Positions 52,844 through 62,146 of a stretch of DNA of 64,000 nucleotides are shown piece by piece. Origin of the DNA: Mesocricetibacter intestinalis. Its GTDB lineage: Bacteria; Pseudomonadota; Gammaproteobacteria; Enterobacterales; Pasteurellaceae. The stretch covers positions 62,001 to 126,000 of the forward strand of contig NZ_SNYQ01000004.1 in NCBI RefSeq assembly GCF_004363295.1, read 5' to 3'. Position numbers and translations under genes: made by a program. The first letter of the stretch is position 1. Each line of letters begins with the position of its first letter. A model generated the notes under the pieces. It ran no database searches. It had not been told where the DNA came from and saw only the letters and a list, made by a program, of their open reading frames with translations.

Positions 52844-53461
52844 TTAACCGACCTGCATAAAGAAATCACGGATTCCCAGCAGCATATTGTTCATTGCCAC
52901 CGCCGCCAGAATCAACCCCATCACTCGGCTGATAACCGCCGCCCCCGTATTACCGATCCAGCGCTGAATACTGTTGGCGATTAAAAACAGCCAATAGGTA
53001 ATCAGTAAGATGGATAGCATAATCAGGGTGGTAATCAGCTGATCGGAAAAGCTGAAACGATGGTTATCCGTCAACAATACGATGGCCATCATCGCCCCCG
53101 GAGAAGCAATGGAAGGAACCGCCAAGGGGTAAACCGCCAGCTCGCTTAAATTGGTGGTCAGCCTGATTTCCTGCTCCGGTTTGCTTTCACCGAAAATCAT
53201 GGTTAACGCAAATAATAAAAGTACCAGCCCCCCGGCAATCTGGAAGGCGGATAGGGGAATTTGCATCGCTTCAAGCAAAGCCTGTCCGGCAACTAAAAAG
53301 AAAAGTAAAATCCCGGCGGAAACCACAATGGCTTTTAAAGCGATTTTGCGCCGATCTTCTAAGGACAAACCTACAGTTTTGGTTAAATAAACCGGAATGG
53401 AGCCTATGGGATCGATGACCGCCCATAAAACCACAAATTGAACAATTAGCGAATCAAACAT
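52844..53461 (-). CDS. MarC-family membrane protein (YhgN type)
   Basis: About 205 aa with six membrane helices. Family signature FVVLWAVIDPIGSIPVYLTKT at the start, PLAVPSIASPGAMMAIVLL in the middle, and RVMGLILAAVAMNNMLLGI at the end. The role of MarC/YhgN proteins is not established. I use ATG 53461; a TTG at 53476 is possible. Confidence 0.9.
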   Translation of the reverse strand: MFDSLIVQFVVLWAVIDPIGSIPVYLTKTVGLSLEDRRKIALKAIVVSAGILLFFLVAGQALLEAMQIPLSAFQIAGGLVLLLFALTMIFGESKPEQEIRLTTNLSELAVYPLAVPSIASPGAMMAIVLLTDNHRFSFSDQLITTLIMLSILLITYWLFLIANSIQRWIGNTGAAVISRVMGLILAAVAMNNMLLGIRDFFMQVG

Positions 53462-53621
53462 TGCAAAGTTACCCAAAAATAGAGAAGATTAAAAAATAAT
53501 TGACACCCGCGGGATCGAAATAAACGCAGACAGATTTTTATATTGAAAAATATCTTTTGTCATCATATCTGATAAGCTCTTAACAATCCCTGTAATACTA
53601 TAACAAAATTCATACAAAATT

Positions 53622-55562
53622 ATGATTTTTTTCTCAAATTTAAGTTTAAAACGCGGCCAGACAATCTTACTGGAAAATGCCAATGCCACTATTAATCCGA
53701 AACAAAAAGTAGGCTTAGTCGGTAAAAACGGTTGCGGGAAATCCTCTCTCTTTTCCTTACTAAAAAAAGAGATGCAGGCGGAAAGCGGCGAGGTGAGCTA
53801 TCCCGCCAACTGGACGCTCTCCTGGGTAAATCAGGAAACGCCGGCCTTAAATACCACAGCGTTGGATTATGTTATCGAAGGGGATCGCGCCTACTGCCGC
53901 CTGCAACAAGAACTGGAACGGGCGAATGAGGCTAATGACGGTAATGCTATCGCCCGGATTCACGGACAGCTCGACAATATAGATGCTTGGACGATTCAAT
54001 CCCGCGCCGCATCGCTGTTGCATGGATTGGGCTTTTCCCAGCAAGAACTGAGCCTCCCGGTAAAATCCTTTTCCGGGGGCTGGAGAATGCGTTTAAATCT
54101 TGCCCAGGCGCTGCTTTGCCCGTCGGATTTATTATTACTGGATGAACCCACCAACCACTTGGATTTAGATGCGGTTATCTGGCTGGAACGCTGGCTGAGC
54201 CAATATCAGGGTACCCTGGTGCTGATTTCTCATGACCGTGATTTTCTCGATCCCATCGTCAATAAAATTATTCATATCGAACATCAGAAACTGAATGAAT
54301 ATACGGGTGATTATTCTTCTTTTGAATTGCAACGGGCGGAAAAATTAGCGCAGCAAAGCGCGCTTTATCGCCAGCAGCAGAATAAAATCGCACATTTGCA
54401 AAAATACATCGACCGTTTTAAAGCCAAGGCGACTAAAGCCAGACAGGCGCAAAGCCGCATTAAAGCGCTGGAACGTATGGAGTTAATCGCCCCGGCGCAT
54501 GCGGACAATCCATTTACTTTCACATTTCGGGAGCCTTTATCTCTGCCGAATCCTTTAGTTACCCTGGACAAAGCCTCCGCCGGTTATGGTGAAGGAGAAA
54601 GTGCGGTTGAAATTTTACAACAAATCAAACTCAATCTGGTACCGGGTTCCCGTATCGGATTACTGGGCAAAAACGGGGCGGGTAAATCCACCCTGATTAA
54701 ATTACTGGCGGCGGAGCTGCAACCCCGTTCCGGTGTGGTACAGCTGGCGAAAGGGGTGCAACTGGGCTATTTCGCCCAACATCAGCTGGATACCTTACGC
54801 GCCGAGGAATCCGCCCTATGGCATTTGCAAAAACTGGCACCGCAGCAGACGGAACAGGAATTACGCAATTATCTGGGCAGCTTCGCTTTCCACGGCGATA
54901 AGGTAAATGATGCGGTAAAACAGTTTTCCGGCGGTGAAAAAGCCCGTTTGGTACTTGCCCTGATTGTCTGGCAGCGGCCGAACCTGCTGTTGTTGGACGA
55001 ACCTACCAACCATCTGGATTTGGATATGCGACAGGCGCTGACCGAAGCCCTGATCGATTATCAAGGCTCGCTGGTTGTGGTTTCTCACGACCGCCATCTG
55101 TTGCGTAATACGGTGGAGGAATTTTATCTGGTACATGATAAACGGGTGGAAGAATTTAACGGCGATCTGGAGGATTATGCCAAGTGGCTGAATGAAATTA
55201 ACGCTCAGGAAAAAAGTGCGGTCAAAAATGACGAAGTTTTAACGGCGGCTAAAAGCGAAAATGAAAATTCCGGCTATAATCGTAAGGAACAAAAGCGCCG
55301 GGAAGCGGAACTGCGTCGACAAACCGCACCTTTACGCAAACAGATTGAAAACTTTGAAGGGGAAATGGATAAACTGAATAAGCTGGTTCAAGATATCGAA
55401 CGGCAATTGGCGGATCCCTTACTTTATAATACGGAAAACAAACAAAAACTAACCGCACTTCTGGCCCGTCAAGTAGAAAGCAAAAAGGCGCTGGAACAGA
55501 GCGAAGCAAACTGGCTTGAAGCCCAGGAAGCGCTGGAAAATCTGATTGCCTCTCAAGCGTAA
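53622..55562 (+). CDS. yheS: ABC-F family ATPase YheS
   Basis: 646 aa with two ABC domains: VGKNGCGKSSLF and SFSGGWRMRLNLAQAL with LLLDEPTNHLDLD in the first, LGKNGAGKSTLI and QFSGGEKARLVLAL with LLLDEPTNHLDLD in the second, joined by a linker of coiled-coil type (about residues 235-285), and a charged coiled-coil tail. No membrane domain; ABC-F proteins act on ribosomes. Length and order fit YheS. Two full uptake words at 55214 and 55452. Confidence 0.93.
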   Translation: MIFFSNLSLKRGQTILLENANATINPKQKVGLVGKNGCGKSSLFSLLKKEMQAESGEVSYPANWTLSWVNQETPALNTTALDYVIEGDRAYCRLQQELERANEANDGNAIARIHGQLDNIDAWTIQSRAASLLHGLGFSQQELSLPVKSFSGGWRMRLNLAQALLCPSDLLLLDEPTNHLDLDAVIWLERWLSQYQGTLVLISHDRDFLDPIVNKIIHIEHQKLNEYTGDYSSFELQRAEKLAQQSALYRQQQNKIAHLQKYIDRFKAKATKARQAQSRIKALERMELIAPAHADNPFTFTFREPLSLPNPLVTLDKASAGYGEGESAVEILQQIKLNLVPGSRIGLLGKNGAGKSTLIKLLAAELQPRSGVVQLAKGVQLGYFAQHQLDTLRAEESALWHLQKLAPQQTEQELRNYLGSFAFHGDKVNDAVKQFSGGEKARLVLALIVWQRPNLLLLDEPTNHLDLDMRQALTEALIDYQGSLVVVSHDRHLLRNTVEEFYLVHDKRVEEFNGDLEDYAKWLNEINAQEKSAVKNDEVLTAAKSENENSGYNRKEQKRREAELRRQTAPLRKQIENFEGEMDKLNKLVQDIERQLADPLLYNTENKQKLTALLARQVESKKALEQSEANWLEAQEALENLIASQA

Positions 55563-55688
55563 AAAAGCCCCGAATAGCTTAATGCATATTTAATTTTATC
55601 TGCGGATTAATAAATTTCGATTTTCCTGCTATGATTTTCCGGCAAATATCAATTAGCCACGGCCCATAGTAAATAAAAGGAACCTAAC

Positions 55689-56045
55689 GTGTATAAAACC
55701 ACCGGATTAACGCATTTAATCAATTCAACCAAATATTCGCTGCAAGGGTTAAAAAGCGCGGTGAAAAACGAAACCGCGTTTCGCCACGAACTGGGCTTGG
55801 GGGTTATTTTGATTCCGTTGGCCTGTTGGCTGGCACCGGGGAAAATAGAATTGATTCTGATGATCGGGTCTTATTTTCTGATTCTGCTCACGGAATTGCT
55901 GAACAGTGCGCTGGAATGCGTAGTGGATCGCATAGGTACCGAACGGCACGAACTTTCCGGTCGCGCCAAGGATCAAGGCTCCGCCGCGGTATTTATCGCC
56001 CTGGTCAACTGCGGCCTGGTATGGGCCATCATATTATTTTTCTGA
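55689..56045 (+). CDS. dgkA: Diacylglycerol kinase
   Basis: 118 aa, three membrane helices, with the family motif ELLNSALECVVDRIG and the ETAFRHEL segment that binds substrate. Phosphorylates diacylglycerol to phosphatidic acid. The gene starts with GTG; AAGGA lies 7 nt before it. Confidence 0.96.
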   Translation: MYKTTGLTHLINSTKYSLQGLKSAVKNETAFRHELGLGVILIPLACWLAPGKIELILMIGSYFLILLTELLNSALECVVDRIGTERHELSGRAKDQGSAAVFIALVNCGLVWAIILFF

Positions 56046-56088
56046 TTCCTCCCTTTGCAATTTAAAGAATTATCCTTAAGGAGTATAA

Positions 56089-56418
56089 ATGAATCCCTGG
56101 ATTCTGCTTGCCTTTTCCATCGTATTGGAAATTATCGCTACCAATGCGCTGAAGCTCAGCGACGGTTTTACCAAACCCTTGCCGACCCTGTTCTCAATGT
56201 TAATGTACGGACTTTCCTTTTATTTGGTTTCCATCGTATTCCGTACCCTGCCGGTGGGCATCGTATATGCCGTATGGTCGGGAGTGGGCATTGTGCTGAC
56301 CGCTCTGGTGGCTTATTTTCTGTTCGGGCAAAAAATTGATACCGCCGGCGCTGTAGGTATAGGTTTAATTATTGCCGGCGTGCTGGTGATCAACCTGTTT
56401 GCCAAACATAGCGGATAA
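56089..56418 (+). CDS. Small multidrug resistance (EmrE-like) exporter
   Basis: 109 aa with four membrane helices. The key Glu14 is present (FSIVLEIIATNALKLSDGF) and WSGVGIVL is the conserved third-helix motif, as in EmrE/QacE proton-coupled exporters of quaternary cations. Substrates cannot be told. TTAAGGAG precedes the ATG. A paired-uptake-word terminator follows. Confidence 0.92.
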   Translation: MNPWILLAFSIVLEIIATNALKLSDGFTKPLPTLFSMLMYGLSFYLVSIVFRTLPVGIVYAVWSGVGIVLTALVAYFLFGQKIDTAGAVGIGLIIAGVLVINLFAKHSG

Positions 56419-56449
56419 AAAAAGTGCGGTTTTTTTACCGCACTTTTTT
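56418..56449. terminator. Terminator made of inverted uptake words after the SMR gene
   Basis: AAAAAAGTGCGGT, T-loop, ACCGCACTTTTTT (56437-56449): a 13-bp stem with runs of A and T. It stands between converging genes and can serve both strands. Confidence 0.85.
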
Positions 56450-56519
56450 CCGAGATTTTTATCGATCTTTGATTTCCCCGGAGATGCCGGCATAACGCCC
56501 TTATCCCCATTTGGCAATC

Positions 56520-58286
56520 CTAATGTTTCTCAATATTGCCTAACAGCAAAGAGCGCCCTTCAAATTCCTTACCGGCGATTTCCAAGGCAAAACGCTCATG
56601 ATCGGCGCTTTTAACCTGCTCGTGCAGGGTTTCCACTTCCGACATACTGGCCCCCAGCGATTTTACGATTTCATCTCCCAGCGCCATAGCCGATTCGAAG
56701 GTTTCTCTAATGACCACATTGGCATTCGCTTTTACCAATTCCAGGGCGTGATAACGGTCATAGGCACGAACAAGCACCTTGGTATTCGGATAATGATGAT
56801 GTACGTTCTCAACGATTTTTAAGGCTTTCTCCCGATCATCAATAGATACCACGATACAGGAGGCATGTCCGGCGCCGGCGGCATGCAACACTTCCGGGCG
56901 CGAACCGTCGCCGTAATAGGCCTTAAATCCGTAATTTTTCATTTCACGAATGGCTCGGGTGTTATTTTCAATAATAGAAATATTAGCACCATAAGCCAGC
57001 GCCGCCTGGCTTGCTACCTGTCCCACACGACCGAAACCGATAAACAAAACATTACCGCGCAATCCGCCTTCAATGTCTTCCACGTTTTCCACATTCTGCA
57101 AATTACTATCCGGCGCCGGCGCTTTAACAAAGCGGTCAAACAGCATCATTCCGAAAGGCGTGGTTACCATGGAAAGAACGACGACGGCCGTCATATTAGA
57201 CTGAACTTCAGCGCTGATAGCATGTTGCGCCGCCGCTGCAGAAAGTAATACGAAGGCGAATTCCCCCCCCTGCGACATCAAAATCGCACGGTGCAGCGCA
57301 ACATAACGGGAGGCTTTACCAAGGCGGGCGATAATATAAATACCAATGGATTTAAAGGCTAGCATTAAAACCAGACCGGACAGAATCAACTGCCAGTTTT
57401 CCGCAATGGTATTGAGATCCAAGCTCATGCCCACCGCCAGAAAGAATAGACCTAGCAACAAGCCGCGGAAAGGTTCGATATCCGCTTCCAATTGATGACG
57501 AAAACTGGACTCCGATAACAAAACCCCGGCCAAAAAAGCCCCCATCGCCATAGACAAGCCGCCTAATTCCATTAAATAAGATGAACCCAACACTACCAAC
57601 AATGTCGCAGCGGTCATAATTTCACGCGCCTTTGATTTGGCCAACAGGCGGAATAAAGGATTAAGCAAACCGCCGGCAGCAATCAGAGCCGCTAAGGAAA
57701 GTGCCGCAATACCGGCTTTCTGCCATACGGAAACAGTATCCGTAACCGCACTCATATCGTCCGGCGCAAGAAACTGAACGGTAGCCAGCAACGGAACCAA
57801 CAACAAATCTTCAAATAACAGAATGGATACGATACGCTGACCCTTAGGTTTCCCCAGTTCATGCCGTTCGCTCAAAATCTGCATAACCATAGCGGTGGAG
57901 GTTAATGTAAAACCGGAAGCGGCAATAAAGGACACCCCCCATGAAAATCCGTAACCCACCCCGACGCAAGTCAGCAATGCGGTGGCACAAACCACCTGCA
58001 AACTACCTAAACCGAAAATCTGGCCGCGTAACTGCCAGAGATGAGAGGGTTTCATTTCCAACCCTATTACAAACAGGAACATAACCACCCCGAATTCCGC
58101 CACATGCAGAATCGCCTCCGAACTGGTGAACACCCCCAGACCGAAAGGGCCGATAATTAAACCTGCCGCCAAATAGCCCAAAACGGACCCCATTCCCAAA
58201 CGCTTAAACAGCGGCACCGCAATAATCGCCGATGCCAATAATACAACCACACGAAACAGATCTACCGCACCATGCTCAACAGACAT
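56520..58286 (-). CDS. KefB/KefC-like potassium/proton antiporter
   Basis: 588 aa CPA2 antiporter. A membrane domain of about twelve helices (MGSVLGYLAAGLIIGPFGL, LTSTAMVMQIL), the Q-loop region HELGKPKGQRIVSILLFEDL, then a TrkA-N/KTN domain with NVLFIGFGRVGQVASQAAL (about residue 410) and YYGDGSRPEVL. Glutathione-gated K+ efflux is known for KefB/KefC. No ancillary kefF/kefG gene lies next to it here. Confidence 0.92.
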   Translation of the reverse strand: MSVEHGAVDLFRVVVLLASAIIAVPLFKRLGMGSVLGYLAAGLIIGPFGLGVFTSSEAILHVAEFGVVMFLFVIGLEMKPSHLWQLRGQIFGLGSLQVVCATALLTCVGVGYGFSWGVSFIAASGFTLTSTAMVMQILSERHELGKPKGQRIVSILLFEDLLLVPLLATVQFLAPDDMSAVTDTVSVWQKAGIAALSLAALIAAGGLLNPLFRLLAKSKAREIMTAATLLVVLGSSYLMELGGLSMAMGAFLAGVLLSESSFRHQLEADIEPFRGLLLGLFFLAVGMSLDLNTIAENWQLILSGLVLMLAFKSIGIYIIARLGKASRYVALHRAILMSQGGEFAFVLLSAAAAQHAISAEVQSNMTAVVVLSMVTTPFGMMLFDRFVKAPAPDSNLQNVENVEDIEGGLRGNVLFIGFGRVGQVASQAALAYGANISIIENNTRAIREMKNYGFKAYYGDGSRPEVLHAAGAGHASCIVVSIDDREKALKIVENVHHHYPNTKVLVRAYDRYHALELVKANANVVIRETFESAMALGDEIVKSLGASMSEVETLHEQVKSADHERFALEIAGKEFEGRSLLLGNIEKH

Positions 58287-58472
58287 TCTCTACCCCAAAA
58301 AAACAAACTAAATAAAATGAAAAAACGATAAAATGCCGATAACATCGGACGCTATATTTTACACATTTTTTACACATTCATTTATTTTTATGTAAATTTT
58401 TTAAATATTCGTAACAATTCAAATAGGTTAAGTCCGGCCCCGGAGCTGTTTTAACCCGCTTCCCCAAAAAAA
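58287..58472. other. Spacer upstream of the Kef-like gene
   Basis: AT-rich stretch that must contain the promoter of the antiporter gene (for example TATATTTTACAC near 58352), without an open frame of note. Confidence 0.35.
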
Positions 58473-58500
58473 CGGCCTTAATACCTAGGTATTAAGGCCG
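58473..58500 (-). terminator. Perfect palindrome with T-run after the DMT pair
   Basis: CGGCCTTAATACCT pairs completely with its right half (28-nt perfect palindrome), 22 nt after the stop at 58523, and is followed on the minus strand by seven T. Ends the two-gene DMT unit. Confidence 0.8.
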
Positions 58501-58522
58501 CTTGTAAATAAGTTCTCCAATA

Positions 58523-58990
58523 TTATGTTACGGATTGAATTTTAACTTTCCTTCTGCTTCCCCGGTATATAAAGAATAAAGCGAGCCCAAGACACAGCAT
58601 AGCAATAATCCTGTTGGCGGAAACCGGAATAGCCGCATTGTGCAACCAACCGAAATGATCGATTAACATCGACATACAAAGTTGCCCGAAGATCACCGCT
58701 ACCGTAGCAATTGCCGTTCCTATCCGACCTACCGCCAAGACCATAATAACAATATAAGGAACGCCGAGCATGGCTCCCAGCAACTGCCATTTAGGCACAT
58801 CCATCAAAGTGATTTCACGGGCCGGTTCAAAGTATAAGATCAATAACAGAGAAACCAAAGCACCGAGAGAAAAGGTCAAAAACGCACTACGCAGTACACC
58901 GACCTTTGCACCTAGGGTTCCATTAATCGCCGCCTGAACGCTTAAGGTCGCTCCGCCTAAAACGGAAAGCAGAATCATAACTAAAATCAT
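58523..58990 (-). CDS. DMT-family half-size transporter subunit (DUF606/YdcZ-like), distal
   Basis: 155 aa with five membrane helices, starting MILVMILLSVLGGATLSVQAAING, the DUF606 pattern. Such half-size drug/metabolite transporters often work as pairs. It overlaps its homologous neighbour by 4 nt (ATGA), so they are made together. Substrate unknown; the divergent LysR gene is the likely regulator. Confidence 0.87.
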   Translation of the reverse strand: MILVMILLSVLGGATLSVQAAINGTLGAKVGVLRSAFLTFSLGALVSLLLILYFEPAREITLMDVPKWQLLGAMLGVPYIVIMVLAVGRIGTAIATVAVIFGQLCMSMLIDHFGWLHNAAIPVSANRIIAMLCLGLALFFIYRGSRRKVKIQSVT

Positions 58991-59427
58991 AAAGACTCCC
59001 TTGCAACAAAAAATAAAGCAATAGCGATAAAAATCAAAGCGATTACGCGGTATTTATCAATCGGACGTTTTTCCGCACCGAATAAAGCAAAATGATCAAT
59101 AATCAGGCTTTTTAATACCTGTCCGGCCAAAATCCCAATCATCGCTAAGGCAATACCTATAACCGGCGTAATCACCGTTAAAATAACCACATAAATAGGT
59201 CCCAATAATCCGCCGAGCAATGTCCAAGAGGGTTGTTCGAAAAACGAAGGAACCTTACGCGGGCCAAAAAATAGCATAAGCAAAAATGTCAGCCCCGCAC
59301 CTACCCCGAAAATACTGAATGTGGCCCAGAATTTACCGACCTGCTCGCCAAGGGGGCCGAGAAGCCCCGCTTCAACCGACAGACCCGCCCCGCCCAGAAC
59401 GACGAGTAAAATTAAAATTAATTGCAT
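58987..59427 (-). CDS. DMT-family half-size transporter subunit (DUF606/YdcZ-like), proximal
   Basis: About 146 aa, five membrane helices, starting MQLILILLVVLGGAGLSVEAG, clearly related to the downstream subunit. The frame opens at TTG 59484, but the ATG at 59427 with AGGGA upstream matches the family start. Divergent from the LysR gene, 100 bases away. Confidence 0.87.
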   Translation of the reverse strand: MQLILILLVVLGGAGLSVEAGLLGPLGEQVGKFWATFSIFGVGAGLTFLLMLFFGPRKVPSFFEQPSWTLLGGLLGPIYVVILTVITPVIGIALAMIGILAGQVLKSLIIDHFALFGAEKRPIDKYRVIALIFIAIALFFVARESL

Positions 59428-59527
59428 ATAGTTTTCCCTAGTCAAAATTTGCGGGGGGAATATTAAAAGATTTATACTTTGCAAAAAATGACTAAATAAG
59501 AAAAATACTTTTGCTGAAATAGATTAA

Positions 59528-60466
59528 ATGAACAAAATAAATCATTTGGATATTCGAACATTAAAATTTTTTATAAGCGTGTATCAGGCGCAAAGTTTCT
59601 CCGTTGTCGCCAGACAGGAAAATGCTTCTCCCTCGCAGGTTTCCCGGGCTATTCAGCAACTGGAAGAAGCCTTGGGGGAACAGCTTTTTTATCGTAACAC
59701 CCGTGCCATCGTCGCTACCCAGGCAGGCCATCTGTTTTTCCAATATGCCAAATCCATCTGCGATACCTTAACGGAGAGCCAACAGGCCCTGTCTTCGCAA
59801 AAACAGGAACCCTCGGGAATGATTCGTCTGAATGCGCCGATTGCCTTTGCCAATATTCATATTGCACCGCATTTAGCCGGGTTAATTCAGCGTTATCCGA
59901 AATTACAGATCCATCTGGAACAAAGCGATGAATTTATCGATCCCTTTACCGAAGCCACGGATATTACCTTTAGGATCGGGCATTTGTCCGACAGCGGATT
60001 AAGAGGACGTATTTTAGCTCAGCAGCATTATTATCTTGTCGCTTCTCCCGATTATCTTCAGCATTACGGAATTCCCCTTAAGGTAAGGGATCTGAATGGG
60101 CATCGCTGCATCACCTACAAGGGTAAATACGGCGCCGATCGCTGGTTTTATCGCAGTACCGAAGCCCCCCACTGGCAGCAATATATGTTTACCCCGACAA
60201 TGACTGCGAATAATGCGGAAGCCCTTTATACCTCGGTCTTAAATCATATGGGGCTGGCGCTGTTACCGGACTGGATTGCTTATCAGGGCATAAAAAACGG
60301 TGGATTACTCAGGGTGTTGGCAGATTATGAGATGACGGCGCGAACGGAAACTCGGCATATCGCCATGTTATCTCCGCAAAACCGTCAGAAATCCTTAAAT
60401 ATACGAGTGGTGATGGATTATTTTTTAGAAGTTTTCGGCAACCCTATTTATTGGCAGAATATATAG
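59528..60466 (+). CDS. LysR-family transcriptional regulator
   Basis: 312 aa. N-terminal winged helix-turn-helix (LKFFISVYQAQSFSVVARQENASPSQVSRAIQQLEE), C-terminal LysR substrate domain. Its promoter region is shared with the DMT pair, so control of that pair is likely. Only about 20 nt separate its stop from the 3' end of selC, which runs the other way. No strong Shine-Dalgarno. Confidence 0.93.
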   Translation: MNKINHLDIRTLKFFISVYQAQSFSVVARQENASPSQVSRAIQQLEEALGEQLFYRNTRAIVATQAGHLFFQYAKSICDTLTESQQALSSQKQEPSGMIRLNAPIAFANIHIAPHLAGLIQRYPKLQIHLEQSDEFIDPFTEATDITFRIGHLSDSGLRGRILAQQHYYLVASPDYLQHYGIPLKVRDLNGHRCITYKGKYGADRWFYRSTEAPHWQQYMFTPTMTANNAEALYTSVLNHMGLALLPDWIAYQGIKNGGLLRVLADYEMTARTETRHIAMLSPQNRQKSLNIRVVMDYFLEVFGNPIYWQNI

Positions 60467-60486
60467 GAAGGAGATTAAAAAGGAAT

Positions 60487-60581
60487 TGGCGGAAAGTCAT
60501 GAGAGTCGAACTCACCCAAGATTGCTGGCAACCTTAACAGGATTTGAAGTCCTGCCGCTTCACCGGAAACGACGACTTTCC
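60487..60581 (-). tRNA. selC: tRNA-Sec (selenocysteine, anticodon UCA)
   Basis: 95 nt including the encoded CCA. On the minus strand: acceptor GGAAAGTC (60574-60581) pairs 8 bp with GACTTTCC (60491-60498), discriminator G, then CCA; D region CGTTTCCGGTGAAGCG, anticodon arm GGACTTCAAATCC, a long variable arm and TTCGACTC in the T loop. The 8-bp acceptor and long extra arm are specific to tRNA-Sec, and the sequence aligns well with E. coli selC from memory. Divergent from selA. Confidence 0.96.
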
Positions 60582-60753
60582 GCAAAAAGAAAACCGTTTA
60601 ACTTTAACTTAAATCCGCCCATTGTTCAAATAAAAAATAAAATTCTCCCTCCGGAACTCAACCAAATTATCGGGACATAAACGGATAATCGGTGAAATCA
60701 GGTGTAAAAAACAGTATGATTTATCCCCATCAGCGCTGAAAAAAGGAATAAAA

Positions 60754-62145
60754 ATGACCGCACTTTACCAACAATTACCCTCTGTCGATAAATTGATCAA
60801 AACCCCGCAGGGTGAGAGCCTTATCCTTAAATACGGACATTCCGCTGTGGTAACTCAATGCCGCGAAATGCTGAGCCGGGCCCGCAGCGAAATAAAAAAG
60901 CAAGGCGAAGCGCCAACTTTTTTCAACCATAACCACAGCCTGTTTCAGCAATTGGAGCAGAATTTGATCCGCCAGCAGCAGGTCAAAATAAAATCGGTAC
61001 ATAATCTGACCGGCACCGTACTGCACACCAATCTCGGTCGCGCCCTATGGCCTCGAGCGGCGCAACAGGCGGCCTTAACCGCAATGGCGCAGAATGTGGC
61101 GTTGGAATATGATCTTGAAATAGGTAAACGCAGCCACAGGGACAATTATATTAGCGAATTATTACAACATATTACCGGCGCCGAAGCGGCCTGTATCGTT
61201 AATAATAATGCGGCGGCAGTATTGCTGATGTTGGCAACCTTTGCCAAGGATAAGGAAGTGATTATTTCGCGCGGCGAACTGATTGAAATCGGCGGCGCAT
61301 TCCGTATTCCGGACATTATGGCGCAAGCGGGCTGTAAACTGGTGGAAGTGGGTACCACCAACCGTACCCATGTAAAAGATTATCGCCAGGCGATTAATGA
61401 AAATACTGCATTTTTAATGAAGGTTCACAGCAGTAATTATCAAATCTGCGGCTTTACCAGTGCGGTAGCAGAACATGAATTGGTGGAATTGGGCCGGGAA
61501 TTCGGTATTCCGGTAATCAGTGATTTGGGCAGCGGAGCCTTAATCGATTTATCCCGATATAATTTACCTAAAGAACCTAGGTTACAGGAAAAACTGAACC
61601 AGGGTGTCGACTTGATTTCATTTTCCGGCGATAAACTGCTGGGCGGGCCGCAAGCCGGAATTATCGTGGGTAAAAAAGCCCTGATAGAACAGTTACAGGC
61701 CCATCCGCTAAAACGGGTATTACGTTGCGATAAGGTTATTCTGGCAGGCTTGGAAGCCAGCTTACGCCTGTATCTGCAACCGGAAAAGCTGGCGGAAAAA
61801 CTCACCACCTTGCATTTGTTAACTCAGCCCCTCGAACAGCTGCAACAGCAGGCACAGCGGCTAAAACAAAAACTGGAACCTTTGCTGAAAGAAGATTTTG
61901 TATTACAAATCGAGCCAAGTTCGGCTCAAATCGGTAGCGGTTCGCAGCCGACGGCAAAAATTCCTTCCGTATCCGTTACCCTGGCGGAAAAAAGTCGCGG
62001 AAAACTGACCGCACTTTTGAGCCGTTTAAAAGCCCTTTCCAGTCCGGTTATCGCAAGGTGCGAACAGGACAAAATATGGCTGGATTTACGTTCGCTGGCG
62101 GATATTGAAGCCTTATTGAATACATTATCGGAATTAGAGGAATAG
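60754..62145 (+). CDS. selA: L-seryl-tRNA(Sec) selenium transferase
   Basis: 463 aa PLP enzyme. The PLP lysine is in [14 protein letters not shown] (Lys about 294); [15 protein letters not shown] and [11 protein letters not shown] are also family blocks. Converts Ser-tRNA-Sec to Sec-tRNA-Sec with selenophosphate. AAAGGA precedes the ATG. An uptake word overlaps codons 2-4 and another lies near 62008. selB follows after one base. Confidence 0.98.
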   Translation: MTALYQQLPSVDKLIKTPQGESLILKYGHSAVVTQCREMLSRARSEIKKQGEAPTFFNHNHSLFQQLEQNLIRQQQVKIKSVHNLTGTVLHTNLGRALWPRAAQQAALTAMAQNVALEYDLEIGKRSHRDNYISELLQHITGAEAACIVNNNAAAVLLMLATFAKDKEVIISRGELIEIGGAFRIPDIMAQAGCKLVEVGTTNRTHVKDYRQAINENTAFLMKVHSSNYQICGFTSAVAEHELVELGREFGIPVISDLGSGALIDLSRYNLPKEPRLQEKLNQGVDLISFSGDKLLGGPQAGIIVGKKALIEQLQAHPLKRVLRCDKVILAGLEASLRLYLQPEKLAEKLTTLHLLTQPLEQLQQQAQRLKQKLEPLLKEDFVLQIEPSSAQIGSGSQPTAKIPSVSVTLAEKSRGKLTALLSRLKALSSPVIARCEQDKIWLDLRSLADIEALLNTLSELEE

Positions 62146-62146
62146 C

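Noticed and set aside
60486-60680. 64-codon plus-strand frame over the selC region
   Set aside because: The DNA is a tRNA-Sec gene on the other strand; the frame is a by-product of tRNA sequence.
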